From Candidatus Obscuribacterales bacterium (GTDB lineage: Bacteria; Cyanobacteriota; Vampirovibrionia; Obscuribacterales; Obscuribacteraceae): a stretch of DNA of 61,034 nucleotides. The position numbers and the translations under genes were made by a program. Below, piece by piece: positions 23,558 to 33,299 of the stretch. How positions within the stretch are numbered: position 1 is the stretch's first letter; each line of letters begins with the position of its first letter. Location: the NCBI GenBank assembly GCA_019747875.1, contig JAIEQI010000109.1, forward strand, positions 1 to 61,034. Reading direction: 5' to 3'. Under the pieces are notes generated by a model. It had not been told where the DNA came from, did not search any database, and saw nothing but the letters and a program-made list of their open reading frames with translations.

Positions 23558-24292
23558 ATGAAAGTACTAAAAACAATTTCCGTAATCTTGTTCTTTGTAG
23601 CCTGCAGTCTTTCGCCGCCAGCATTTGCGGTCGGAAACGACTTTCCGGGAAAGGGATCTATTGAAGACTGGAAGCGTTCTCAAGCTGAGTACGATCTGGC
23701 GCACAAGCTCAAGGAGTCAGGAAACATCGTTGGCGCCGTCGATCACTTTAAGAAAGCGATTGGCATTTATCCATATGACGACAAATACTACTCTTCAAGG
23801 GCGGATTGCTTTCGTAAGCTGGGCGAGAACTTAAACGCCAGGAATGACTGTTCGAAGGCGATAGTTTTGAAAAACGAACCTGTTTATTGGATCATGATTG
23901 CTGACATTGCAGCAGATCAAGGTGACTTTCTTACCTGCAGGAAAGCAGCCAACACAGCAATCGGCGCCGGTGATAAATCAGTTGCTAGCTTGGGCAATGC
24001 ATTGTCGATCAAGTGGTCCCGGATGGCTAGTGCAAAGGGATTGTCTTTTCCGAACACGACGGCAAAAATGTCGGTTGCCGACTTGGGCGTTGGTGGTGCA
24101 GCGCCGGCATCGTCATATGTTCCGCCTCCAATTGAATCGCCTCGCGCTCCAAAAAAAGCGGAGTATTCTCCCTTCGATAAGATGAATTCGAGCATGACTC
24201 CGCCGCGTCGAATCATCGGAAGACCTGCTGCGGATTCTCCGGAAGCAAATATGTACATTCCGCCTTTTTTGGACAAGAATAGATCGCGCTAG
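23558..24292 (+). CDS. Secreted TPR protein
   Basis: A 244-residue protein; the ATG at 23558 is preferred over a TTG two codons earlier. It has a signal peptide (VISVILFFVACSLSPPAFA-type, residues 4-24). Residues about 40-140 form TPR-like helix pairs: AEYDLAHKLKESGNIVGAVDHFKKAIGIYP, then YYSSRADCFRKLGENLNARNDCSKAI, then WIMIADIAADQGDFLTCRKAANTAI. The tail is Pro/Ser-rich and probably disordered. It likely acts as a periplasmic or surface scaffold. It is monocistronic as far as visible: 127 bp separate it from the next gene, with nothing recognisable between. Confidence 0.75.
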   Translation: MKVLKTISVILFFVACSLSPPAFAVGNDFPGKGSIEDWKRSQAEYDLAHKLKESGNIVGAVDHFKKAIGIYPYDDKYYSSRADCFRKLGENLNARNDCSKAIVLKNEPVYWIMIADIAADQGDFLTCRKAANTAIGAGDKSVASLGNALSIKWSRMASAKGLSFPNTTAKMSVADLGVGGAAPASSYVPPPIESPRAPKKAEYSPFDKMNSSMTPPRRIIGRPAADSPEANMYIPPFLDKNRSR

Positions 24293-24419
24293 TTTTCGCT
24301 CTTTTCTTGAGTGAATTCTGGGACTGCTGTTGTCATTCGGCGATTCCCTCGCTGGATGCTATTCATTTTGGGTACGATCTAGATCTCCGCTAAACTAATC
24401 CTGTGAAAGGCAGTCACTA

Positions 24420-25832
24420 ATGACCAAAACGGAACAGCAGAAGGAAACGATTTCTCTTCTCGATGGGTGGAAGAGCATGCTGTCAGAGCCTCGCAGTTTG
24501 AAAGAGCGGATTGAAGAAGGTAAGGATGTACGCTCGCACTGTTCGCGTGAAGAACACGGCGACTGGAAGCCAGCAAAACATCGGCACGATCCCCTCGAAC
24601 TCTTGAAGTCGCAGCAAGCTTCGCGCCTGGAAGAACTAATTCCTTTGCGTTATGGAAGGATGATGCAATCACCGTTTGCCTTTTACCGCGGTTCTGCGTT
24701 GATTATGGCTAGTGATTTAGGAACCAGTAATCACAGCGGGTTGAATGTGCAACTTTGTGGTGACTGCCACTTATCTAACTTCGGAGTTTTTGCTACTCCG
24801 GAGCGCAATGTCATTTTTGATGTCAACGATTTCGATGAGACTCTCCCGGGTCCCTTCGAATGGGATTTGAAGCGCCTTGCGGCCAGTTTTGCGATCGCCG
24901 CCGAGGACAATGGCTTCTCTGAGAGAATCGGCTGTGAGGCGATCGAAGCCATGTCGAAAATCTATCGTACCAAAATGGAAGAGTACGCAAACATGAATAC
25001 TCTGGAGGTTTGGTACACGCGCGTCGACTGGCAATTTCTGATTAATAAAATCAAGAAGCCAGGAAGGAAGAAAGAAGCGTTTGAACGCATGGAGCGCCTT
25101 AAAGAGAAGCGAAGTCATGCTGGCGCCCTTGCGAAGTTGACTGAGCTTGTGAATGGTAAGCGAAGGATAAAGGATGATCCACCACTGATTTTTCATTCTC
25201 CCATGGCTACGGAAGAAGCTATTAAGATGCTTCTTCATACTTACTCAAAGTCGCTATGGGAGTCTCGTCGCCGTCTACTTGAGCGTTATCGTTTTATCGA
25301 CGTCGCTGCGAAGGTTGTTGGCGTCGGAAGCGTTGGAACCGCTGCAGCAATAGCGCTTCTTCGCGGTGAAGGCGGCGAGGATGACTATATTTTTTTACAA
25401 GTAAAGCAGGCTATGCCCTCAGTCTTAGAAAGATATTTGGGGCGCAGTCAGTTCTTGCATCCGGGTGAGCGAATCGTGAATGGGCAACGACTAACGCAAG
25501 CTGCTTCCGATATGTTTCTTGGTTGGACGTCGGGACCAAAGCGCGATTTTTATATCAGGCAACTCATGGATCTGAAGGATTCGGTTGCGGTGGACGAACT
25601 TGATACGACAACATTTGAACAGTATGCCGAAGTCTGTGGATTGGTACTGGCTCGAGCTCATGCTCGCACAGGCGATCCCGCCATGATTCATGGTTATTTA
25701 GGTAGAAGTTCTGCATTCGATGAAGCTCTCGTTGAGTTTTCATTGAGCTACAAAAAGCAGAACCAAAAGGATTTTGAATCTCTCGTGCAAGCCGTTAAGA
25801 AGGGCAAGATCAAAGCCTCTCTGCGAATTTAG
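24420..25832 (+). CDS. DUF2252 family protein
   Basis: A 470-residue protein, normal length for DUF2252. Recognisable family blocks are RHDPLELLKSQ, LIPLRYGRMMQSPFAFYRGSA, LCGDCHLSNFGVFATPERN, FDVNDFDETLPGPFEWDLKRL (H-x-x-N and D-x-N-D-F-D patterns like a kinase-fold active site), VVGVGSVGT and the C-terminal LARAHARTGD. The family has a protein-kinase-like fold, but its substrate is not established, so I assign none. Its end overlaps the convergent anmK gene by 4 bp. AAGG lies before the ATG. Confidence 0.9.
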   Translation: MTKTEQQKETISLLDGWKSMLSEPRSLKERIEEGKDVRSHCSREEHGDWKPAKHRHDPLELLKSQQASRLEELIPLRYGRMMQSPFAFYRGSALIMASDLGTSNHSGLNVQLCGDCHLSNFGVFATPERNVIFDVNDFDETLPGPFEWDLKRLAASFAIAAEDNGFSERIGCEAIEAMSKIYRTKMEEYANMNTLEVWYTRVDWQFLINKIKKPGRKKEAFERMERLKEKRSHAGALAKLTELVNGKRRIKDDPPLIFHSPMATEEAIKMLLHTYSKSLWESRRRLLERYRFIDVAAKVVGVGSVGTAAAIALLRGEGGEDDYIFLQVKQAMPSVLERYLGRSQFLHPGERIVNGQRLTQAASDMFLGWTSGPKRDFYIRQLMDLKDSVAVDELDTTTFEQYAEVCGLVLARAHARTGDPAMIHGYLGRSSAFDEALVEFSLSYKKQNQKDFESLVQAVKKGKIKASLRI

Positions 25833-27025
25833 GCTCTGGTCAATTTTCCAAGGCATACTTTGCGGCGGGCACCAGTGCATGCTGGCACATTATTAGGCAA
25901 ACCAAAGTAATTTGTGTAAGCCAAAAGCGCGAACAACAACGATTCCTTGAACTTTGTCGATATGCCGAAGTCCTCATGTCTGGCTAGCTCGACTGGATCG
26001 GGCCAGCGAGCGATCAGTTCTCTCTTTATGAATTCGTTTTGCTCTCCTCCACCACCGAGTATAAGTTTTGAGATCTTCGTTTTCTCGCGGACGAATGCTG
26101 TGTATTGTTGCGCAATTGATGCTGAAGTAAGAGCGCTGACAGTTGCCGTGATATCTTCTTTCGAATAACCTTTTTCGAGTCCGCGGTCGATAAGATGATC
26201 TGCGAACATGTTGCCGAACAGTTCGCGTCCAGTGGTCTTCGGTGGCGTGGCTGAGAAATAAGGTAAGCCGAGCATTTCCTTAAGCCACTGTTCTTGAACT
26301 TTTCCTTTCAAAGCATTCTCACCGCCGCGATCGAATTGCGTGAAGAACATTCTTTCAGTGCATCGATCGACCAGCATGTTGCCAGGGCCGGTATCAAAAG
26401 CCATAACTGCTTCACCCGAATTTGAAAGAACCGTCAAGTTTGATATGCCGCCGATATTCAATATTCCGACGCCTTGTCCAAGTTCTCCAAAGAGAATCTC
26501 GTCGGCAAAGGCGACCAACGGTGCGCCCTGACCACCCGCTGCCATGTCTTGAACTCTAAAATCGGATACAACGCTAATTCCGGTGCGCTCGGCGATGATC
26601 GCTGATTGTCCTAATTGCAGCGTGTTGGAACAAGCCACGCCGCCGAACTTTTTTGATTGCGGCGCATGCCAAATAGTTTGCCCATGCGAACCAATGAGAT
26701 CAATGTTCTCTTTTGTTATTCCGGATTTGCGTATGACAGAATTGGAAGCGTCCGCAAAAGCTTCGCCCAGCGCTGCATCTAAGCGACAGACGTCTTCCAA
26801 TGTTGCATCACCTCTTGCAATCAGTGATTTCATCTCGCGTCGCAGTGATGGGTCGAATTCGAATAACTCCGCTTCCAGCATTTCAATTCTCAATTTTGGA
26901 AAAACAGCGTCTTCAACTTGGGCTTGTTTATCATCTTTTGGCGAAATTTTGAAAATGGCGGCGTCAACCCCATCCATCGAGGTGCCGCTGTTTAAGCCTA
27001 CAACCGTGAGCGTTCGAACTTTCAA
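25829..27025 (-). CDS. anmK: Anhydro-N-acetylmuramic acid kinase
   Basis: A 398-residue protein, slightly longer than typical AnmK (about 370). The ATP-binding signature GLNSGTSMDGVDAA (residues 10-23), IGSHGQTIWHAP, SVVSDFRVQDMAAGGQGAPLVAF, ILNIGGISNLTVL and FDTGPGNMLVD are all present. The enzyme opens and phosphorylates 1,6-anhydro-MurNAc to MurNAc-6-P in cytosolic cell-wall recycling. The TTG start at 27025 has GAGG 6 bp upstream. No murQ or nagZ is adjacent. The C-terminal 20 residues are basic and look like an extension. It converges tail-to-tail with the DUF2252 gene. Confidence 0.95.
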   Translation of the reverse strand: MKVRTLTVVGLNSGTSMDGVDAAIFKISPKDDKQAQVEDAVFPKLRIEMLEAELFEFDPSLRREMKSLIARGDATLEDVCRLDAALGEAFADASNSVIRKSGITKENIDLIGSHGQTIWHAPQSKKFGGVACSNTLQLGQSAIIAERTGISVVSDFRVQDMAAGGQGAPLVAFADEILFGELGQGVGILNIGGISNLTVLSNSGEAVMAFDTGPGNMLVDRCTERMFFTQFDRGGENALKGKVQEQWLKEMLGLPYFSATPPKTTGRELFGNMFADHLIDRGLEKGYSKEDITATVSALTSASIAQQYTAFVREKTKISKLILGGGGEQNEFIKRELIARWPDPVELARHEDFGISTKFKESLLFALLAYTNYFGLPNNVPACTGARRKVCLGKLTRA

Positions 27026-27328
27026 TTTTGCCTCTTCAGAATTCGTTGATTACTAGCGATGCTCCCTTAATCCCAGGTGGAAATCGGTAGACCAACATGA
27101 CTTGATTTTTCAGCTGTTCATAATATGAAGTCCGAGGGCATCAGCCATAGTAAGTTTTCAGTATAGCCAAGCCTGTTATCACTGGTCAATTTAGTATGGA
27201 CTGCGTGATTGGGTTGTATTAAGACCTATTACCAAAGCTTACGCAATTTCCGGCTTCTTTGACGCAGATTGAATCCCTGAGATTTAGGAATGCTAATATA
27301 TCGACGAGACGCAACGGAGGTTCTAGCG
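27026..27328. other. 303-bp gap between divergent anmK and guaB3
   Basis: It holds the promoters of both divergent genes. I see no riboswitch-like fold, repeat or short gene that I can support. Confidence 0.5.
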
Positions 27329-28525
27329 ATGCAGACCGTAACCAAAGCCGAGTCCAGCTCAGGTGAAATGATTGGACGAGGAAAAGCTTCAAGACGAGCT
27401 TATGGTTTTGATGAAATCGCCCTTGTTCCAGGCACGGTGACGCTGGACTATGAGCTTTGCGATGTTTCAGTGAATATCGGTGGACATAAATTGGCTATAC
27501 CGGTGTTGGCATCCGCGATGGATGGAGTTGTCGATCTCAAGGTCGTCGAAGTATTCGGAAAGCTCGGCGGACTTGCTGTTTTGAACCTGCAAGGCGTGCA
27601 AACGCGTTATGAGAATCCAACCGATGCGCTGAACAAGATCGCCCGCTGCGATAAGAGTGAATTCGTAGAGACAATGCAAAAGCTCTATTCGGAACCAGTC
27701 AAGGACGAGCTCGTCGCTAAACGGGTTAAGGAAATGAAGTCAAAAGGTGTGTTGACTGCGGCATCGGTAACACCAAACATGGCTCATAAGTATGGCAAGA
27801 TCGCTGTTGAAGCCGGTCTTGATATTTTGGTCATTCAATCTACCGTGACTGGTATTGAGCATCGCTCGGCGGTGGGTAATGTTCAGCTCGATCTCAAAAC
27901 ATTTGTAGAAGAAATCGGTGTGCCGGTAATTGTTGGAAACTGCGTCACTTATGATGCGGCCTATCGACTGGCGGAAACTGGTGTCGCCGGAATTCTGGTG
28001 GGTGTCGGCCCTGGAGCGGCATGCACATCACGCAGCGTCCTTGGAATCGGGGTGCCGATGGCTACTGCGATTGCCGACTGCGCCGGTGCAATTCGCGATT
28101 ATCATGAAAAGACCGGCAAGAAGGTTGCTCTCATAGCAGATGGCGGCATGGTTGTCGGCGGAGATATTTGTAAGGCGATAGCCTGTGGTGCCGATGCCGT
28201 AATGATTGGCTCTCCACTGGCTCGTGCAAAGGAAGCGCCCGGTCAAGGTTTCCACTGGGGAATGGCGACACCGAGTCCCATATTGCCACGCGGCACTCGC
28301 GTTAAGGTTGGGCATTCAGGCACACTTGAGCAAATTCTTTTAGGCCCGGCCCAAGTCGATGATGGTACGCAGAACTTGATTGGTGCTCTGAAAACAAGTA
28401 TGTCCACACTAGGCGCGTCCAGCATTTCAGAAATGAAGGAAGTTGAAGTTGTTATCGCACCTTCGATTCTCACGGAAGGCAAAGTCTTCCAGCATGCCCA
28501 AGAATTAGGTATGGGACGCAAATAG
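27329..28525 (+). CDS. guaB3: GuaB3-family IMP dehydrogenase-related protein
   Basis: A 398-residue protein; the ATG at 27329 is chosen because ACGGAGG lies 8 bp upstream (the in-frame ATG at 27290 has none). The TIM-barrel sequence follows the IMP dehydrogenase pattern: AYGFDEIALVPG, PVLASAMDGV, the loop GPGAACTSR with the candidate catalytic Cys, then ALIADGGMVVGGDICKAIACGADAVMIGSPLA, and GATPSP-like MATPSPILPRGTRV. CBS domains are absent, as in the GuaB3 class of cyanobacteria and actinobacteria, where the role in purine metabolism has been disputed or assigned to IMP/GMP chemistry. Monocistronic as seen. Confidence 0.88.
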   Translation: MQTVTKAESSSGEMIGRGKASRRAYGFDEIALVPGTVTLDYELCDVSVNIGGHKLAIPVLASAMDGVVDLKVVEVFGKLGGLAVLNLQGVQTRYENPTDALNKIARCDKSEFVETMQKLYSEPVKDELVAKRVKEMKSKGVLTAASVTPNMAHKYGKIAVEAGLDILVIQSTVTGIEHRSAVGNVQLDLKTFVEEIGVPVIVGNCVTYDAAYRLAETGVAGILVGVGPGAACTSRSVLGIGVPMATAIADCAGAIRDYHEKTGKKVALIADGGMVVGGDICKAIACGADAVMIGSPLARAKEAPGQGFHWGMATPSPILPRGTRVKVGHSGTLEQILLGPAQVDDGTQNLIGALKTSMSTLGASSISEMKEVEVVIAPSILTEGKVFQHAQELGMGRK

Positions 28526-28569
28526 TTTTCGCCTGCAAGCACACGCGACAAGATGACGATCATACTGGT

Positions 28570-28597
28570 TCCTTCCTGGCATCTTGCCGGCTTTGAA
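28570..28597 (+). repeat. Partial copy of the dispersed palindromic repeat
   Basis: TGGCATCTTGCCGGCTTTGAA matches the right two-thirds of the consensus; the CCCGGGAGCG half is lost or decayed to TTCCTTCC. It sits 45 bp after guaB3. The rest of the gap 28526-28802 shows no gene. Confidence 0.75.
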
Positions 28598-28802
28598 TTC
28601 GGGCAATGCTGCGCTCTTTCATACAATTTATTTGAATGGTCGCCTTGCACGAAAAGTAGACATTATGCAGAGCATCTACTAACGATAGCATTTCGTAAAG
28701 CCCTCATTAAGCCTGAATGCCCTCTTTCGGAACATGAATGACGTGCAGTCGTCCTGCGGCTCGTGTAGAATTTTTCTATGGGTTCACCGGAGGTCCCCTC
28801 GC

Positions 28803-29993
28803 ATGAAGTTATCGCGTCGTTTTCTGGCCTTGTCACTAACATCTATGACCTTGGCTAGTCTTAGCTTTGGGGGTGCTTCGATTTTCAAGAGTTCCGCTAA
28901 TTCGGCTTTTGCAGCCGATCAAAAGGCAATGCTGCCCTTCTTTGGCAACACCATTGCTGACATGGCGGAAAAAGCAGCCCCAGCCGTTGTGAATTTGGAC
29001 ATGAGAAAGTCCCGTACATTAAACACGTCCAGTCTTCCCCCCGATTTATTGAATATGCTTCCGCAGTTTTATTTTCAGGGGCGCAAAATCAGCCCTGAAG
29101 ATCTGAAGCAAATGGAAAATAACTTGCCGCAGAAGCACGATACCGCATCCGGATTTATCATCAAGTCGGACGGATATATTTTGACCAATGCTCACGCCGT
29201 AGACGGCGAAGGCACCATCAAGGTCACACTCAATGACAAACGCAGCTTCGATGCAAAAGTTGTAGGGATGGATTATTTCTCGGACCTCGCAGTTGTAAAA
29301 ATCGACGCAAAGGATCTCGACACTATTCCTTGGGGAAGCTCGTCCGTCCTCCGTCCTGGTGAATTTGCCGTTGCGATCGGATCACCGCTCGGTTACGACC
29401 ACACGGTCACTCTCGGTATTATTTCAGCAGTTGGCCGAACCGTTACTGACGTAAACGGCAACATCAATTTTATTCAAACAGATGCTGCGATCAATCCTGG
29501 AAACTCGGGAGGTCCGCTTCTAAATTTAAGCGGCGAGGTGATCGGCGTTAACACCGCTATTCGAAGAGATGCACAAAACATCGGATTCTCGATCCCCGTG
29601 GACGTTGCCAAAAGTGTTGCCGAAGAATTGATCAAGAACGGCTCGGTCTCAAGGCCTTGGCTCGGTGTGGTTATGAAGGAAATGGATGAAACCACAATCA
29701 AGAGTCTGGGTCTGCAGCCATCCGATAGTTCGAAAGGCGTGTTGATTTCCGGCTTTGTGCAGGGCAGTCCCGGTCAGGCCTCTGGTCTTCAAGCCAACGA
29801 CATCATTTTGAAAATCGACGGTAAAGAGATGAAGCTTCCGAAGGATGTGAAAGATTACGTTCAAGGTCACAAAGTTGGCGATATTCTCAACTTCATGGTC
29901 ATGCGTAACAGTCAATCACAAGCCATTGCCGTCAATGTCGGCACATATCCGCACGACCTCAATGTCAACCGCGGACCGATGCGTCGCAGGTAG
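28803..29993 (+). CDS. degQ: HtrA/DegQ-type periplasmic serine protease
   Basis: A 396-residue protein; the ATG at 28803 has GGAGGT 9 bp upstream. The signal peptide covers residues 1-38 (to SAFA). The trypsin-like domain has His131 (TNAHAVDG), Asp161 (SDLAVVKI) and Ser235 (NPGNSGGPLL), the complete triad. One C-terminal PDZ domain follows (about 300-390: GVLISGFVQGSPGQASGLQANDIILKI). This is the one-PDZ DegS/HhoA-like layout common in cyanobacteria. It degrades or refolds damaged envelope proteins. The symbol is by family; HhoA/HtrA would do equally well. It is followed by a hairpin that ends transcription. Confidence 0.92.
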   Translation: MKLSRRFLALSLTSMTLASLSFGGASIFKSSANSAFAADQKAMLPFFGNTIADMAEKAAPAVVNLDMRKSRTLNTSSLPPDLLNMLPQFYFQGRKISPEDLKQMENNLPQKHDTASGFIIKSDGYILTNAHAVDGEGTIKVTLNDKRSFDAKVVGMDYFSDLAVVKIDAKDLDTIPWGSSSVLRPGEFAVAIGSPLGYDHTVTLGIISAVGRTVTDVNGNINFIQTDAAINPGNSGGPLLNLSGEVIGVNTAIRRDAQNIGFSIPVDVAKSVAEELIKNGSVSRPWLGVVMKEMDETTIKSLGLQPSDSSKGVLISGFVQGSPGQASGLQANDIILKIDGKEMKLPKDVKDYVQGHKVGDILNFMVMRNSQSQAIAVNVGTYPHDLNVNRGPMRRR

Positions 29994-30010
29994 TACAGAA
30001 TACGTGCATC

Positions 30011-30047
30011 AAAAAGAACAAGCGCTCAGCGTATTGCTGGGCGCTTG
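30011..30047. terminator. Bidirectional terminator between degQ and the gene at 30077
   Basis: CAAGCGCTCAGC, GTATT loop, GCTGGGCGCTTG (12-bp stem with one G-U). On the minus strand it is followed by TTCTTTTT, on the plus strand by a weak CACTTTCA. The genes on both sides converge here. Confidence 0.75.
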
Positions 30048-30076
30048 CACTTTCACCACCAAGTAAAGTTTGAAAG

Positions 30077-31576
30077 CTAGATTGTTTGGAGCAAATCTTG
30101 CGATTCGAAGCGCTGGCGATATGCTTCGCCGAGAATTGGCAGGTTGCGGCGGAACTCAGCCATTGCACGCTGTTGCTTAAGCATGAAATCGCGCCATTGA
30201 GTGTGTAGTTGTTCGCGTTCTTTTTGGTCTGTCATTGAGGCCTTTAAACGTGCCGAGGATTCTTTCACATGCTCTAGGGCGTCCGCATATTTTTCCATTC
30301 CATATGCGTACATATGTGTTTCTGGCGTGTACCACTTCCCGAGGAACTGGAGCATTTCACCCTGCTTTTTTAGCTCGGCACAAGCAGCGACGAAATCCTT
30401 CAGTGATTCATAGACTTCTCTGTTTTGCTGTTCAGTTTTTTCGGCAGCTTCTCTAGTGTTGTCCTTAGTTTCTTCTTTCTTTGTGGAATCCTTCTCGGTA
30501 TTGTCTTTACCGACCTGCTCCTTAGCCCTTTCCGGTTGATTGGTATCGGATTTTTTCGTTTCGGGATTCTTTTCGACCCTTTGATCTGACCTCCGATCTG
30601 TTTTATGGTCTGCCTGAGCTAGCTTTGTCGCATGTTCAGCTGACATGCCAATCGATTTCGCGAATTTGCTCAGAACCTGCTCATATGCAGGGTTAAATCT
30701 CTCACGCTTCTTCTGTTCCTGTGCACCATCCTGCTTGTTGTCGTAATCGGCAACAATGCGGTCGGTCAATAGTTTCTTTCCGTAGTCACTTAGGATTTGA
30801 AATTTTTGACCGGTGTGCAGAACCTTGCTTCCATTAAGCTTCTCGGCATCATGCGCCAATGTGCTAAGGTCGTTTTCTTTCATGCCTGGAAACATACGGG
30901 AAAGAACCTGGTAGTATCCTTCGCCTTTCTTTACAGGTAGGCTTTCTGTCATCGATGGAATCATGCGCTCGACTGCGCTCACATACTTCTGGCGCTCGCT
31001 CTTTACTGTTTCTGTATTCTGCTCTGGTATGCGGTCAGGTCGAGATTCGTTTTTCTCTTGCGCTGGCTGCTGCTCCACCTTTACGGATGGTATACGTTCC
31101 TGTGGAACCATGATTTGATCAGGCTTCTGCAACCGTTCTGCCGGGACGCTTTCAGACGGCTTTCGCTCTGCTGTGCTTCTGCGCTCGCTTTCGGCTGTTG
31201 GCTTCTCCGGTAGGTGCTCCGGCTTTGCGTCAACTGAAGGGATTTGCTGTTCAGGCTCAGTTTTCGGGCTGTCCTGTGCTTTGTCCATTTGTTCATCTTT
31301 GCTATCGCTGTGCTGGTGGTTATGGTCGTGTTTATCCTTTCCTCCACCCCTGGGCTCGGCGGTCCCGTCGTTATTCCAGTTCGGCGGAGTAACACAACCT
31401 TGTTCCACTAGATTAACGGGAGGCAAGCTCTTGACCGATGCATCGTTGGGTTTGTCGTTCAGCCCAAGTTTCTCACCAATCTTAGAAATCAGCGGCGTGT
31501 GCTCCACCAACTCATGCAACGGAAGATTGTGAGTTAACTTGGACTCTGCTTCGCTCAATCTGTCCAGGAAAGACAT
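30077..31576 (-). CDS. Long disordered protein with LysM-like segment
   Basis: A 499-residue protein with a strong SD (GAGGG) before the ATG. The first 40 residues form amphipathic helices (FLDRLSEAESKLTHNLPLHE). Residues about 60-205 are extremely charged and low-complexity (Lys/Glu/Pro/Gln, with a His/Asp-rich patch KDKHDHNHQH that could bind metal). Residues about 215-270 (VKKGEGYYQVLSRMFPGM through KVLHTGQKFQI) resemble a LysM domain, tentative. Another charged linker leads to a C-terminal helical domain (about 390-499) rich in Glu, Lys and Gln. There is no signal peptide. The function is unknown; peptidoglycan or surface association is possible. Confidence 0.7.
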   Translation of the reverse strand: MSFLDRLSEAESKLTHNLPLHELVEHTPLISKIGEKLGLNDKPNDASVKSLPPVNLVEQGCVTPPNWNNDGTAEPRGGGKDKHDHNHQHSDSKDEQMDKAQDSPKTEPEQQIPSVDAKPEHLPEKPTAESERRSTAERKPSESVPAERLQKPDQIMVPQERIPSVKVEQQPAQEKNESRPDRIPEQNTETVKSERQKYVSAVERMIPSMTESLPVKKGEGYYQVLSRMFPGMKENDLSTLAHDAEKLNGSKVLHTGQKFQILSDYGKKLLTDRIVADYDNKQDGAQEQKKRERFNPAYEQVLSKFAKSIGMSAEHATKLAQADHKTDRRSDQRVEKNPETKKSDTNQPERAKEQVGKDNTEKDSTKKEETKDNTREAAEKTEQQNREVYESLKDFVAACAELKKQGEMLQFLGKWYTPETHMYAYGMEKYADALEHVKESSARLKASMTDQKEREQLHTQWRDFMLKQQRAMAEFRRNLPILGEAYRQRFESQDLLQTI

Positions 31577-31732
31577 TGATTACCCTCTCGAATGTTAAAT
31601 GGTGCTGCGTCAGCCTTGGACAAAGATTAACGGGAGAGTTTGAAAGAATTCTGAAACGGTAAATTTTTTTGCCAGCAGACTTATTTATGGAAGAGAGCAG
31701 GGCATACAAAGGTAGGCTCTTGAGGAAAAATC

Positions 31733-33106
31733 ATGGCTGCTAGCGCCACATTAAACGTAAAGTACCTGTACGCTTTCCCTTCGGCTCTGGAAACGGTGGA
31801 TAACAAACCGCAGCTGCGTCTTGCCACCAGTGGTGGTGCGGACCAGTTTCCGCACTTCTTCCGTGGGCGCATGAACTATCCTCGCCGCACGGCTGACATG
31901 CTGCTTCTTTGTTCTCTCGTGAGTCGAACTCGATTCTATGATCCAACAGAAATACGCGAGCGCATCTTAGCTGCAGCGGACCCGGTGGTCACAAGCGGGG
32001 GTGAGCGGCTTCGCTTTGAAGCGTTCTCTGTCTGTGCCGGTGCGTATTGTCGTCTGGATCTAAATCCGAAAGCGATCGACGGTGATTGGATGGGGCGGGG
32101 CACAACTAACGTGGACTTCAATCCACCGATGCGCGCTGCATTAGCTGGTGTTCTCAATTCGGAAACCGTTGGATTGAACGTGGGGGCGGATGGTGTTGAG
32201 CTTGAAAGAAGCTCTGGTTCCACCGTGGAAAAGAAAGTGAAGTTGCCGGTGCGCTGGCTGAAAGGGTTCGTTGAAGTGCAGCTCTATCAGTCGCGAATGA
32301 AGCCGACAATTGAGGTTCCCGCGGCGGAATTGCGCCGCTTGTTAGCCACAGTACCACAGCACCAGAGCTGGCAGAAGGGTTCGACTGCATATGTGGTTCC
32401 GGCGGGTAAGGGGATTCGTCTTAGCCAGCGCGAGACTGCCCAATCTGTTTGCATTGGTGCTCCGGGACGGTTGAAGATTCTCGAGGATGTTCTGAGGCAT
32501 GCTCAAACTGTGCGCATTTATGCGGGCCCGGATGGTGTCTCTGGCTGGGAGCTTGTATCACCGGAATGTTCCTTCCATTTTATCTTGAGTCCGGAAGCAA
32601 ATCGTGGATTCTCTGGAGAGGGTCAAGCCCTCACGCATCTTGCCTCTAGTGGCACAGAAGATGTTCTTGCAAAATTGAGAGCCCAGTTGCAATGGCAAGC
32701 GAAGATCGATGAAGAAGCATTGGGCAAGAGTATAGGCAGCGATCGCGACTCCGTTCTATCCTCGTTGTCTGTGCTTGGAACTCGCGGCTTGGTTGGCTAT
32801 GATCTGTCGGAAGGCAAGTATTTTCATCGCGAGTTGCCGTTCGATATGGAGCTCGTTGAGGAGCTGCAGCCTCGCTTGCAGAAGGCTCGCAAGCTGGTAG
32901 AGGAGAAAGCAATTAGAATCGCTTCGAAGAAAGGCGAGAATGTGGATGCCTATGTCAAAGGTGAGGGAGCGGAGCACCGTGTACTAGTCACCGAATCTGG
33001 TGCTAAGTGCACATGCCCGTGGTATTCGAAACATCCCGGCGAGCGCGGACCCTGCAGTCACATTCTTGCGGTTGACTTAATGACAAACGAGGCGGAAGGA
33101 GCATAA
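31733..33106 (+). CDS. SWIM zinc-finger protein
   Basis: A 457-residue protein with GAGGAAAA before the ATG. The C-terminus carries a SWIM finger: CTCPWYSKHPGERGPCSHIL (about residues 425-444), fitting CxC-xn-CxH. The N-terminal 300 residues are a beta-rich region with segments such as LRFEAFSVCAGAYCRLDL and RWLKGFVEVQLYQSRMKP, as in SWIM proteins encoded with MoxR ATPases and VWA proteins (for example the E. coli yeh cluster). Here it is followed 194 bp downstream by a DUF6493-like giant gene, a pairing known for this family. The partner AAA and VWA genes are not in the window. It probably binds nucleic acid or protein; role unknown. Confidence 0.83.
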   Translation: MAASATLNVKYLYAFPSALETVDNKPQLRLATSGGADQFPHFFRGRMNYPRRTADMLLLCSLVSRTRFYDPTEIRERILAAADPVVTSGGERLRFEAFSVCAGAYCRLDLNPKAIDGDWMGRGTTNVDFNPPMRAALAGVLNSETVGLNVGADGVELERSSGSTVEKKVKLPVRWLKGFVEVQLYQSRMKPTIEVPAAELRRLLATVPQHQSWQKGSTAYVVPAGKGIRLSQRETAQSVCIGAPGRLKILEDVLRHAQTVRIYAGPDGVSGWELVSPECSFHFILSPEANRGFSGEGQALTHLASSGTEDVLAKLRAQLQWQAKIDEEALGKSIGSDRDSVLSSLSVLGTRGLVGYDLSEGKYFHRELPFDMELVEELQPRLQKARKLVEEKAIRIASKKGENVDAYVKGEGAEHRVLVTESGAKCTCPWYSKHPGERGPCSHILAVDLMTNEAEGA

Positions 33107-33182
33107 CGGTTCATCGATCCGTTTTGCAAGACAGCAATTGAAAACTGAGGAGGCTGACAGCATCGGAATCTCAAGAATGTTA

Positions 33183-33217
33183 GAAGCCGGCAGGATGCCG
33201 GCGCTCCCGGGCTCGAA
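33183..33217 (-). repeat. Dispersed palindromic repeat, reverse orientation
   Basis: GAAGCCGGCAGGATGCCGGC followed by GCTCCCGGGCTCGAAC: near-complete copy, with the hairpin stem GCCGGCA(G/T) intact. It lies between the SWIM and DUF6493-like genes. Confidence 0.9.
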
Positions 33218-33299
33218 CAGACCAAGCTGAAAGCAATCGGCAGCTTTAGCTGATGGGAAGCAGACAAATTGTCCACAGTAAATTTTGAAAGACGCAAGA